Assembly: GCA_964036315.1 (NCBI GenBank)
Contig: CAXIWW010000817.1
Location: forward strand, 9,955,501 to 10,019,500
Reading direction: 5' to 3'
Length of the DNA: 64,000 nt
DNA from: Acanthosepion esculentum
Taxonomy: Eukaryota > Mollusca > Cephalopoda > Sepiida > Sepiidae
The notes beneath the pieces are model-generated. The model was given only the letters and a program-made list of their open reading frames with translations. It searched no databases and was not told the DNA's origin. Positions 53,031 to 63,850 of the stretch are shown here, piece after piece. Position 1 is the stretch's first letter. Every line of letters begins with the position of its first letter. Made by a program: the position numbers and the translations under genes.

Positions 53031-53513
53031 CCTTTGTGATCAGAAGCCTTGCTGTCAGATGTAGTTTATAGTCATACCTAGGACTATTGGCACTGTGGTG
53101 TTGTTGGCACTTTTGCTATCAGCTGTTGGCACTTTCGCTATCAGCTGTTGGCACTTTTGCTATCAGCTTTTGGCACTTTTGGTGTCAGCTGTTTGCACTT
53201 TTGCTATCAGCTGTTGGCACTTTTGGTATCATCTGTTGGCACTTTTGCTATCAGCTGTTGGCACTTTTGCTAGCAGCTTTTAGCACTTTTGCTATCAGCT
53301 GTTTGCATTTTGCTATCAGCTGTTGGCACTTTTTCTATCAGCTGTGGTCCTGTTAACACTTTTGCTATCAACTGGTGTTGTTCGCAAGTTTTTATATAAA
53401 CATGTATTTTTATACTTACATAGTGTTTTTTTTTAGTTGGGGGTCACTATTTGCTCATAGCTGGGACCCTTTGTGATCAGAAGCCTTGCTGTCAGAAGTA
53501 GTTTATAATCATA

Positions 53514-54267
53514 CCTAGGACTAGTTGGCACTGTGGTGCTGTTGGCACTTTTGCTACCAGCTGTTGGCACTTTTGCTATCAGCTGTTGGCACTTTTGGTA
53601 TCAGCTGTTGGCACTTTTGCTATCAGCTTTTGGCACTTTTGCTATCAGCTGTGGTGCTGTTGGCACTTTTGCTATCAGCTTTTGGCACTTTTGGTATCAG
53701 CTGTTGGCACTTTTGCTATCAGCTGTTGGCACTTTTGCTATCAGCTGTTGGCACTTTTGCAATCAGCTGTTGGCACTTTTGTATAATCTGTTGCCACTTT
53801 TGCTATCAGCTGTTGGCACATTTGCTATCAGCGGTTGGCACTTTTGCTATCAGCTGTTTGCACTTTTGCTATCAGCTTTTGGCACTTTTGGTATCATCTG
53901 TTGGCACTTTTGGTATCAGCTGTTGGCACTTTTGCCATCAGCTGTTTGCACTTTTGCTATCAGCTGTTGGCACTTTTGGTATCATCTGTTGGAAATGGGG
54001 TATCAGCTGTTGGCACTTTTGCTATCAGCTTTTGGCATTTTTGCTATCAGCTGTTGGCACTTTTGCTATAAGCTGTTGGCACTTTTGCTATCAGCTGTGG
54101 TGCTGTTGGCACTTTTGCTACCAACTGGTGTTGTTCGCAAGTTTTTATATAAACATGTATTTTTATACTTCCATAGTGTTTTTTTTTTAGAGGGGGTTCA
54201 CTATTTTCTCATAGCTGGGACCCTTTGTGATCAGAAGCCTTGCTGTCAGATGTAGTTTATAGTCATA
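53514..54267 (-). repeat. 25-monomer array with an internal cassette
   Basis: Landmark spacing is 754 bp, close to 197 + 8 + 25 x 22. One internal cassette lies near 53,650. The array includes an aberrant monomer near 53,990 (GGAAATGGGGTATCAGC) in which the usual CACTTTT is replaced. Confidence 0.88.
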
Positions 54268-55049
54268 CCTAGGACTAGTTGGCACTGTGGTGCTGTTGGC
54301 ACTTTTGCTATCAGCTGTTGGCACTTTTGCTATCAGCTGTTGGCACTTTTGGTATCAGCTGTTGGCACTTTTGCTCTCAGCTGTTGGCACTTTTGCTATC
54401 AGCTGTGGTGCTGTTGGCACTCTTGCTATCAACTGCTGTTGTTCGCAAGTTTTTATATAAACATGTATTTTTATACATTCATAGTGTTTTCTTTTAGTGG
54501 GGGGTCACTATTTGCTCATAGCTTGGAGCTTTGTGATTAGAAGCCTTGCTGTCAGATGTAGTTTATAGTCATACCTAGGACTAGTTGGCAATGTGGTGCT
54601 GTTGGCACTTTTGCTATCTGCTGTTGGCACTTTTGCTATCAGCTGTTGTCACTTTTGCTATCAGCTGTTGGCACTTTTGCTATCAGCTGTGGTGCTGTTG
54701 GCACTTTTGCTATCAACTGGTGTTGTTCGCAAGGTTTTATATAAACATGTATTTTTATACTTTCATAGAGTTTTTTTTTTAGTGGGGGGTAACTATTTTC
54801 TAATAGCTGGGGCCCTTTGTGATCAGAATTCTTGCTGTCAGATGTAGTTTATATCATACCTAGGACTAGTTGGCACGGTGGTGCTGTTGGCACTTTTGCT
54901 ATGAGCTGTTGGCACTTTTGCTATGAGCTGTTGGCACTTTTGGTATCAGCTGTTGGCACTTTTGCTATCAGCTGTTGGCACTTTTGCTATCAGCTTTTGG
55001 CACTTTTGGCATCAGCTGTTGGCACTTTTGCTATCAGCTGTGGCACTTT

Positions 55050-55165
55050 TGCTACCAGCTGTGGTGTGTTGGCACTTTTGTTATCAACTGGTGTTGTTCG
55101 CAAGTTTATATTTTTGCGAACTTTTGCGAACCACACCTGTTTATAGCAAAAGTGCCAACAGCAAC
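55050..55165. repeat. Head-to-head junction J2 (minus to plus)
   Basis: This is the reverse complement of J1. GCTACCAGCTGTGGTGTG lies on the left, GGTGTTGTTCGCAA at 55,090-55,103, TTGCGAACCACACC at 55,124-55,137, and CTGTTTATAGC on the right. The centre is two T residues shorter than in J1 and J3. Similarity with J1 continues for about 200 bp on the side carrying the CACACCACAG mark. Confidence 0.93.
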
Positions 55166-56514
55166 ACAGCTGATAGCAAAAGTGCCAACAGCTGATAGCA
55201 AAAGTATCAAAAGCTGATAACAAAATTGCCAACAGCTGATAGCAAAAGTGCCAACAGCTGATAGCAAAAGTTCCAACAGATGATAGCAAAAGTGCCAACA
55301 GCTGATAGCAAACGTGCCAACAGCTGATACCAAAAGTGCCAACAGCTGATAGCAAAAGTGCCAACAGCTGAAAGCAAAAGTGCCAACAGCACCGCAGTGC
55401 CTACTAGTCCTAGGTATGACTATAAACTACATCTGACAGCAAGTCTTCTGATCACAAAGGGTCCCAGCTATGAGCAAATAGTGACCCCCACTAAAAAAAA
55501 ACATTATGAAAGTATAAAAATACATGTTTATATAAAAACTTGAGAACAACACCAGTTGATAGCAAAAGTGCCAACAGCACCCCAGATGATAGCAAAAGTG
55601 CCAACAGCTGATAGCAAAAGTGCCAACAGCTGATAGCAAAAATGCCATCAGCTGATAGCAAAATGCCGACAGATGATAACAAAATTGCCAACAGCTGATA
55701 GCAAAAGTGCCAACAGCTGATAGCAAAAGTGCCAACAGCTGATAGCAAAAGTTCCAACAGATGATAGCAAAAGTGCCAACAGCTGATAGCAAAAGTGCCA
55801 AGAGCTGATACCAAAAGTGCCAACAGCTTATAGCAAAAGTGCCAACAGCTGATAGCAAAAGTGCCAACAGCACCACAGTTCCAACTAGTCCTAGGTAGGA
55901 CTAAAAACTACATCTGACAGAAAGTCTTCTGATCACAAAGGGTCCCAGCAATAAGCAAATACTGACCCCCCACTAAAAAAAAAATCTCTATGAAAGTATA
56001 AAAGTACATGTTTATATAAAAACTTGCGAACACCAGTTGATAGCAAAAGTGCCAACAGCACCACAGATTATAGCAAAAGTGCCAACAGCTGATAGCAAAA
56101 GTGCCAACAGCTTATAGCAAAAGTGCCAACAGCACCACAGTGCCAACTAGTCCTAGGTATGACAATAAACTACATCTGACAGCAAGGCTTCTGATCACAA
56201 AGGGTCCCAGCTATGAGCAAATAGTGACGCCCCACTAAAAAAAAAACACTATGAAAGTATGAAAATACATGTTTTTATAAACACTTCCGAACTACACCAG
56301 TTGATAGCAAAAGTGCCAACAGATGATAGCAAAAGTGCCAACAGCTGATAGCAAAAGTGCCAACAGATGATACCAAAATTGCCAACAGCTGATAGCAAAA
56401 GTGCCAACAGCTGATAGCAAAAGTGCCAACAGCTGATACCAAAAGTGCCAAAAGCTGATAGCAAAAGTGCCAACAGCTGATAGCAAAAGTGCCAACAGCT
56501 GATAGCAAAAGTGC

Positions 56515-56850
56515 CAACAGATTATACCAAATGCCAACAGCTGATAGCAAAAGTGCAACAGCTGATTTCAAAAGTGCCAACAGCTGATAGCAAAAGTGCA
56601 AACAGCTGATAGCAAAAGTTCCAACAGCTGATACCAAATGTGCCAAAAGCTGATAGCAAAAGTGCCAACAGCTGATAGCAAGAGTGCCAACAGCTGATAG
56701 CAATAGTGCCAACAGCACCACAGTGCCAATAGTCCTAGGTATGACTATAAAGTACATCTGACAGTAAGGCTTCTGATCACGAAGGGTCCCAGCTATTAGC
56801 AAATAGTGACCCCCCACTAAAAAAAAAACACTATGAAAGAATAAAAATAG
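56515..56850 (+). repeat. Inverted relative of 25,380-25,700
   Basis: Shared in reverse complement: ATTATACCAAATGCC, AAGTGCAACAGCTGATTTC, the shortened GTGCCAATAGTCCTAGG landmark, CACGAAGGGTCCC and CAGCTATTAGC. Together with the J1/J2 match this shows that the flanks of the two head-to-head junctions derive from one another, with about 1.3 kb of extra units on the J2 side. Confidence 0.87.
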
Positions 56851-58019
56851 TTGTTTATATAAAAAATTGCGAACAACACCAGTTGATAGCAAAAGTGCCA
56901 ACAGCACTACAGCTGATACCAAAAGTGCCAAAAGCTGATAGCAAAAGTGCCAACAGCTGATAGCAAAAGTGCCAAAAGCTGTTAGCAAAAGTGCCAACAG
57001 CTGATAGCAAACGTGCCAACAGATGATAGCAAAAGTGCCAACAGCTGATAGCAAAAGTGCCAAAAGATTATACCAAAGTGCCAACAGCTGATAGCAAAAG
57101 TGCCAATAGCTGATTGCAAAAGTGCCAACAGCTGATAGCAAAAGGGCAAACAGCTGATAGCAAAAGTGCCAACAGCTGATAGCAAAAGTTTTAAAAGCTG
57201 TTAGCAAAAGTGCCAACAGCTGATAGCAAAAGTGCCAAAAGCTGTTAGCAAAAGTGCCAACAGCTGATAGCAAAAGTTCCAACAGCTATTACCAAAAGTG
57301 CCAACAGCTGATAGCAAAAGTGACAACAGCACAACAGTGCCAACTAGTCCTAGGTATGACTATAAACTATATCTGACAACAAGGCTTCTGATCACAAAGG
57401 GTCCCAGCAATGAGCAAATAGTGACCCCCCACTAAAAAAAAACATTATGAACGTATAAAAATACATGTTTATATAAAAACTTGCGAACAACACCAGTTGA
57501 TAGCAAAAGTGCCAACAGCACCACAGCTGATAGCAAAAGTGCCAACAGATGATAGCAAAAGTGCCAACAGCTCATAGCAAAAGTGCCAACAGCTGATAGA
57601 AAAAGTGACAACAGCTGATACCAAAAGTGCCAAAAGCTGATAGCAAAAGTGCCAACAACTGAGAGCAAAAGTGCCAACAGCTGATAGCAAAAGTGACAAC
57701 AGCTGATAGCAAAAGTGCCAAAAGCTGATAGCAAAAGTGCCAACAGCACAACAGTGCCAACTAGTCCTAGGTATGACTATAAACTACATCTGACAGCAAG
57801 TCTTCTGATCACAAAGGGTCCCAGCTATGAGCAAATAGTGACCCCACTAAAAAAAAAACACTATGAAAGTATAAAAATACATGTTTATATAAACACTTGC
57901 GAACAACACCAGTTGATAGCAAAAGTGCCAACAGCACCACAGCTGATAGCAAAAGTGCCAACAGCTTATAGCAAAAGTGCCAACAGGTGATAGCAAAAGT
58001 GCCAACAGCTGATAGCAAA

Positions 58020-58380
58020 AGTGCCAAAAGCTGATAGCAAAAGTGACAACAGCTGGTAGCAAAAGTGTCCACAGATGATACCAAAAGTGCCAACAGCTGA
58101 TAGCAAAAGTGCCAACCGCTGATAGCAAAAGTGCCAACAGCTGATAGCAAAATGCCAACAGCTGATAGCAAAAGTGCCAACAGCTGATAGCAAAAGTGCC
58201 AACAGCTGATAGCAAAAGTGACAACAGCTTATACCAAAAATGCCAAAAGCTGATAGCAAAAGTGCCAACAACTTATAGCAAAAGTGGCAACAGCTGATAG
58301 CAAAAGTGACAACAGCTGAAAGCAAATGTGCCAAAAGCTGATAGCAAAAGTGCCAACAGCACAACAGTGCCAACTAGTTC
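58020..58380 (+). repeat. Direct relative of 30,540-30,900
   Basis: ATACCAAAAATGCC, CAACAACTTATAGC, GACAACAGCTGAAAGC and the CACAACAGTGCC or similar cassette recur in order with an offset of 27,483 bp. The two copies lie in different plus blocks. Confidence 0.82.
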
Positions 58381-59844
58381 AAGGTATGACTATAAACTAC
58401 ATCTGACAGCAAGGCTTCTGATCACAAAGGGTCCCAGCTATGAGCAAATAGTGACCCCCCACTAAAAAAAAACACTATGAAAGTATAAAAATACATGTTT
58501 ATATAAAAACTTGCGAACAACACCAGTTCATAGCAAAAGTGCCAACAGCTAATAGCATAAGTTCCAACAGCTGATAGCAAAAGTGCCAACAGCACCACAG
58601 CTGATAGCAAAAGTGCAAACAGCTGATTGCAAAAGTGCCAACAGCTAATAGCAAAAGTGCCAACAGCTGATAGCAAAAGTGCCAACAGCACCACATTGCC
58701 AGCTAGTCCTAGGTATGTCTATAAACTACATCTGACAGCAAGTCTTCTGATCACAAAGGGTCCCAGCTATGAGCAAATAGTGACCCCCCACTTAAAAAAA
58801 ACACTATGAATGTATAAAAATATATGTTTATATAAACACTTGCGAACAACACCAGTTGATAGCAAAAGTGCCAACAGCACCACACCTGATAGCAAAAGTG
58901 CCAACAGCTGATAGCAAAAGTGCCAACAGCTGATAGCAAAAGTGCCAAAAGCTGATAGCAAAAGTGCCAACAGCTGATAGCAAAAAAGCCAACAAATGAT
59001 ACCAAAAGTGCCAACATCTGATAGCAAAAGTGCCAACAGCTGATAGCAAAATTGCCAACAGCTGATAGCAAAAGTGCCAACAGCTGATACCAAAAGTGCC
59101 AAAAGCTGATAGCAAAAGTGCCATCAGCTGATAGAAAATTTGCCAACAGCTGATAGCAAAAGTGCCAACAGCTGATAGCAAAATTGCCAACAGCTGATAG
59201 CAAAAGTTCCAACAGCTGATAGCAAAAGTGCCAACAGCTGATAGCAAAAGTGCCAACAGCTGATAGCAAAAGTGCCAACAGCACCACATTGCCAACTAAT
59301 CCTAGTTATGAATATAAATTACATCTGACAGCAAGGCTTCTCATCACAAAGGTTCCCAGCTATGAGAAAATAGTGACCCCCCACTATAAAAAAAACAGTA
59401 TGAATGTATAAAAATACATGTTTATATAAAAACTTGCGAACAACACCAGTCGATAGCAAAAGTGCCAACAGCACCACAGCTGATAGCAAAAGTACCAACA
59501 GCTGATAGCAAAAGTGCCAACAGCTGATAGCAAAAGTGCCAACAGCTGATAGCAAAAGTGCCAACAGCACCACAGTGCCAACTAGTCCTAGGTATGACTA
59601 TAAACTACATCTGACAGCAAGGCTTCTGATCACAAAGGGTGGCAACTATGAGCAAATAGTGACCCCCCACTAAAAAAAAACACTATGAAAGTATAAAAAT
59701 ACATGTTTATATAAAAACTTGCGAACAACACCAGTTGATAGCAAAAGTGCCAACAGCACCACAGCTGATAGCAAAAGTGCCAACAGCTGATAGAAAAAGT
59801 GCCAACAGCTGATACCAGAAGTGCCAACAGCTGATAGCAAAAGT

Positions 59845-59875
59845 GCCAACAGCTGATACCCTTTGTGATCAGAAG
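59845..59875. other. Tail-to-tail breakpoint (plus to minus) T3
   Basis: A plus-oriented monomer ending GCTGATACC runs directly into a minus-oriented core at CTTTGTGATCAGAAGCC. The shared sequence is ACC at most. The core is entered at a different point from the one at 15.64 kb, so the two breakpoints are independent. Confidence 0.9.
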
Positions 59876-61051
59876 CCTTGCTGTCAGATTTAGTTTATAG
59901 TCATACCTAAGACTAGTTGGCACTGTGGTGCTGTTGCACTTTTGCTATCAGCTGTTGGCACTTTTGCTATCAGCTGTTGGCACTTTTGCTATCAGATGTT
60001 GGAACTTTTGCTATCAGCTGTTGGCACTTTTGCTATCAACTGGTGTTGTTCGCAAGTTTTTATATAAACAGGTATTTTTATACTTACATAGTGATTTTAT
60101 TTTATTGGGGGCTCACTATTTGCTCATAGCTGGGACCCTTTGTGTTCAGAAGCCTTGCTGTCAGATGTAGTTTATAGTCATACCTAGGACTAGTTGGCAC
60201 TGTTGTGCTGTTGGCACTTTTGCTAACAGCTGTTGGCACTTTTGCTATCAGCTGTTGGCACTTTTGCTATCAGCTGTTGGTACTTTTGCTATCAGCTGTA
60301 GTGCTGTTTGCACTTTTGCTATCAACTGGTGTTGTTCGCAAGTTTTTATATAAACATGTATATTTTTACTTTCATAATGTTTTTTTTTAGTGGGGTGTCA
60401 CTATTTGCTCATAGCTGGGACCCTTTGTGATCAGAAGCCTTACTGTCAGATGTAGTTTATAATCATACCTAGGACTAGTTGGCACTGTAGTGCTGTTGGC
60501 ACTTTTGCTATCAGCTGTTGGCACGTTTGCTATCAGCTGTTGGCACTTTTGCTATCAGCTGTTGGCACTTTTGCTATCAGCTGTTGGCACTTTTGCTCTC
60601 AGCTGTGGTGCTGTTGGCACTTTTGCTATCATCTGGTGTTGTTCGCAAGTTTTTATAGAAACATGTATTTTTATACTTTCATCGTGTTTTTTTTTTAGTG
60701 GGGGGTCACTATTTGCTCATAGCTGGGACCCTTTGTGATCAGAATCCTTGCTGTCAGATGTAGTTTATAGTCATACCTAGGACTAGTTGGCACTGTGGTG
60801 CTGTTGGCAATTTTGCTATCAGCTGTTGGCAGTTTTGCTAACAGCTGTTGGCATTTTGCTATCAGCTGTTGGCACTTTTGCTATCAGCTTAGGCACTTTT
60901 GCTATCAACTGGTGTTGTTCGCAAGTTTTTATATAAACATGTATTTTTATACTTTCATAGTGTTTTTTTTTTAGTGGGGGGTCACTATTTGCTCATAGCT
61001 GAGACCGCTTGTGATCAGAAGCCTTGCTGGCAGATGTAGTTTATAGTGATA

Positions 61052-61240
61052 CCTAGGAATAGTTGGCACTGTGGTGCTGTTGGCACTTTTGCTATCCACT
61101 GGTGTTGTTCGCAATTTTTATATAAACATGTATTTTTATACTTTCATAGTGTTTTTTTTTTAGTGGGGGGTCACTATTTGCTCATAGATGGGATCCTTTG
61201 TGATCAGAAGCCTTGCTGTCAGATGTAGTTTATAGTCATA
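61052..61240 (-). repeat. Second minimal 189-bp unit
   Basis: Landmark spacing is again 189 bp, with a single monomer-like segment carrying the variant GCTATCCACTGG. It supports the core length found at 62.5 kb. Confidence 0.88.
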
Positions 61241-61495
61241 CCTAGGACTAGTTAGCAATGTGGTGCTGTTGGCACTTTTGCTATCAGCTGTTGGCACTTT
61301 TGCTATCAGCTGTTGGCACTTTTGCTATCAGCTGTCTGCACTTTTGCTATCAACTGGTGTTGTTCGCAAGTTTTTATATAAACATGTATTTTTATACTTT
61401 CATAGTGTTTTTTTTTTAGTGGGGGTCACTATTTGCTCATAGCTGAGACCCTTTGTGATCAGAAGACTTGCTGTCAGATGTAGTTTATAGTCATA

Positions 61496-62272
61496 CCTAG
61501 GACTAGTTGGCACTGTGGTGCTGTTGGCACGTTTGCTATCAGCTTTTAGCACTTTTGCTATCAGCTGTTCTCACTTTTGCTATCAGCTGTTGGCACGTTT
61601 GCTATCAGCTGTTGGCACTTTTGCTATCAGCTTTTGGCATTTTTGGTATCAGCTGTTGACACTTTTGCTATCAGCATTTGTCACTTTTGCTATCAGCTGT
61701 TGGCATTTTGCTATCAGCTGTTTGCACTTTTGCTATAAGCTGTTGGCACTTTTGGTATCATCTGTTGGCACTTTTGCTATCAGCTGTTGGCACTTTTGCT
61801 ATCAGCTTTTGGCACTTTTGGTATCAGCTGTTGGCACTTTTGCTATCAGCTGTGGTGCTGTTGGCACGTTTGGTATCATCTGTTGGTAGTTTTGCTATCA
61901 GCTGTTGGCACTTTTGCTATCAGCTTTTGGCACTTTTGCTATCAGCTGTTGGCACTTTTGCTATCAGTTGTTGGCACTTTTGCTATAAGCTTTTGGCACT
62001 TTTGGTATCAGCTGTTGTCACTTTTGCTATCAGCTGTTGGGACTTTTGTAATCAGCTGTTGGCGCTTTTGCTATCAGCTATTGGCACTTTTGCTCTCAGC
62101 TGTGGTGCTGTTTGCACTTTTCCTATCAACTGGTGTTGTTCGCAAGTTTTTATGTAAACATGTATTTTTATACATTTATAGTGTTTTTTTTTTAGTGGGG
62201 GGTCACTATTTGCTCATAGCTGGGACCCTTTGTGATAAGAAGCCTTGCTGTCAGATGTAGTTTATAGTCATA
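61496..62272 (-). repeat. 26-monomer array with an internal cassette
   Basis: Landmark spacing is 777 bp, matching 197 + 8 + 26 x 22. The extra 8 bp is an internal boundary cassette near 61,853 (GTGGTGCTG on the plus strand). Confidence 0.88.
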
Positions 62273-62538
62273 CCTAGGATTGGTTGGCAATGTGATGCTG
62301 TTGGCACTTTTGCTATCAGCTGTTGGCACTTTTGCTGTCAGTTGTTGGCACTTTTGCTATCAGCTGTGGTGCTGTTGACACTTTTGCTATCAACTGGTGT
62401 TGTTCGCAAGTTTTTATATAAACATGTATTTTTATACTTTCATAGTGTTTTTTGTTTTTAGTGGGGGTTCACTATTTGCTCATAGCTGGGACCCTTTGTG
62501 ATCAGAAGTCTTGTTGTCAGATGTAGTTTATAGTCATA

Positions 62539-62727
62539 CCTAGGACTAGTTGGCACTGTGGTGCTGTTGGCACTTTTGCTATCAACTGGTGCTGTTCGCA
62601 AGTTTTTATATAAACATGTATTTTTATACTTTCATAGTGTTTTTTTTTAGTGGGGAGTAACTATTTGCTCATAGCTGGGACCCTTTGTGATCAGAAGCCT
62701 TGCTGTCAGATGTAGTTTATAGTCATA
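62539..62727 (-). repeat. Minimal 189-bp unit (n=0, no monomer array)
   Basis: Two successive CCTAGG landmarks are 189 bp apart. The unit has one cassette and one monomer-like segment, with no array. It defines the core to which 8 + 22n bp is added in other units. It reads in order (minus strand) core, TTGCGAACAGCACCAG, one GATAGCAAAAGTGCC, one AGCACCAC, next core. Confidence 0.9.
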
Positions 62728-63734
62728 CCTAGGACTAGTTGGCAATGTGGTGCTGTTGGCACTTTTGCTATCAGCTGTTGGGACTTTTGTTATCAGCTGT
62801 TGGCACTTTTGCTATCAGCTGTTGGCACTTTTGCTATCAGCTGTTGGCAGTTTTGCTATCAGCTGTTGGCACTTTTGCTATCAGCTGTTGGCACTTTTGG
62901 TATCAGCTGTGGTGCTGTTGGCACTTTTGCTATCAACTGGTGTTGTTCGCAAGTTTTTATATAAACATGTATTTTTATACATTCATAGTGTTTTTTTTTA
63001 CTGGAGGGTCACTATTTGCTCATAGCTGGGACCCTTAGTGATCAGAAGCCTTGCTGTCAGATGTAGTTTATTGTCATACCTAGGACTAGCTGGCAATGTG
63101 GTGCTGTTGTCACTTTTGCTATCAGCTGTTGGCACTTTTGCTATCAGCTCTTGGCACTTTTGCTGTCAGCTGTTCTCACTTTTGCTATCAGCTGTGGTGT
63201 TGTTTGCACTTTTGCTATCAACTGATGTTCTTCGCAAGTTTTTATATAAACATGTATTTTTATACTTTCATAGTTTTTTTTTTTTAGTGGGGGGTAACTA
63301 TTTGCTCATAGCTGGGACCCTTTGTGATCAGAAGCCTTGCTGTCAGATGTAGTTTATTGTCATACCTAGGACTAGCTGGCAATGTGGTGCTGTTGGCACT
63401 TTTGCTATCAGCTGTTGGCACTTTTGCTATCAGCTGTTGGAGCTTTAGCTATCAGCTGTTGGCACTTTTGCTATCAGCTTTGGGGCTGTTTGCACTTTTG
63501 CTATCAACTGGTGTTGTTCGCAAGTTTTTATATAAACATGTATTTTTATTTTTCATAGTGTTTTTTTTTTAGTGGGGGGGAACTATTTGCTGATAGCTGG
63601 GACCCTTTGTGATCAGAAGCCTTGCTGTCAGATGTAGTTTATAGTCATACCTAGGACTAGTTGGCACTGTGGTGCTGTTGGCACTTTTGCTATCAGCTGT
63701 TGGCACTTTTGCTATCAGCTGTTGGCACTTTTGC

Positions 63735-63850
63735 TACCAGCTGTGGTGTGTTGGCACTTTTGCTATCAACTGGTGTTGTTCGCAAGTTTTTATATTTTTG
63801 CGAACTTTTGCGAACCACACCTGTTGATAGCAAAAGTGCCCACAGCACCA
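63735..63850. repeat. Head-to-head junction J3 (minus to plus)
   Basis: Same orientation as J2: GCTACCAGCTGTGGTGTG on the left, GGTGTTGTTCGCAA at 63,772-63,785, TTGCGAACCACACC at 63,808-63,821. Its right side carries CTGTTGATAGC rather than CTGTTTATAGC. Its left flank (63,440-63,590) matches the reverse complement of the J1 right flank (26,340-26,510), including the rare GCAAACAGCCCCAAAG variant. Confidence 0.93.

Larger units (their letters stand above)
48876..55113 (-). repeat. Satellite block 4, minus orientation
   Basis: The satellite is reverse-complemented again. The block begins inside a monomer at the 48.87 kb breakpoint and ends at the second head-to-head junction near 55.1 kb. It holds an 878-bp-offset duplication (49.12 and 50.00 kb), an exact-looking 255-bp-offset core duplication (50.20 and 50.46 kb), a 285-bp-offset pair (52.21 and 52.49 kb) and a 25-monomer array with one internal boundary cassette (53,514-54,267). 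Several parts are inverted relatives of sequences in block 3. No gene is seen. Confidence 0.95.
55114..59858 (+). repeat. Satellite block 5, plus orientation
   Basis: Plus-oriented satellite lies between the 55.1 kb head-to-head junction and a breakpoint at about 59,858. Monomer arrays are long here: core spacing is 582 bp (56,152 to 56,734) and 615 bp (56,734 to 57,349, exactly 197 + 19 x 22). Segment 58,020-58,380 matches 30,540-30,900 in direct orientation, 27,483 bp away. Segment 56,515-56,850 is the inverted relative of 25,380-25,700. No gene is seen. Confidence 0.95.
59859..63797 (-). repeat. Satellite block 6, minus orientation
   Basis: Minus-oriented satellite, opening inside a core (CTTTGTGATCAGAAGCC) at the 59.86 kb breakpoint and closing at the third head-to-head junction. 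It contains two minimal 189-bp units (61,052-61,240 and 62,539-62,727) as well as a 26-monomer array with one internal cassette (61,496-62,272). The last 0.4 kb is an inverted relative of 25.81-26.51 kb. No gene is seen. Confidence 0.95.

Noticed and set aside
53525..54255. 221- and 240-codon hydrophobic Cys/Trp-rich open frames resembling membrane peptides
   Set aside because: Two overlapping frames give the same 22-residue repeat because the 22-bp period cycles through the frames. There is no conventional start, no domain and no conservation beyond the monomer.
56275..57282. 335-codon open frame on the minus strand, the longest in the window
   Set aside because: It crosses two monomer arrays and a core in a plus-oriented block. 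The monomer antisense strand has no stops in any frame, so length is expected; overlapping frames are equally open and the sequence is pure tandem repeat.
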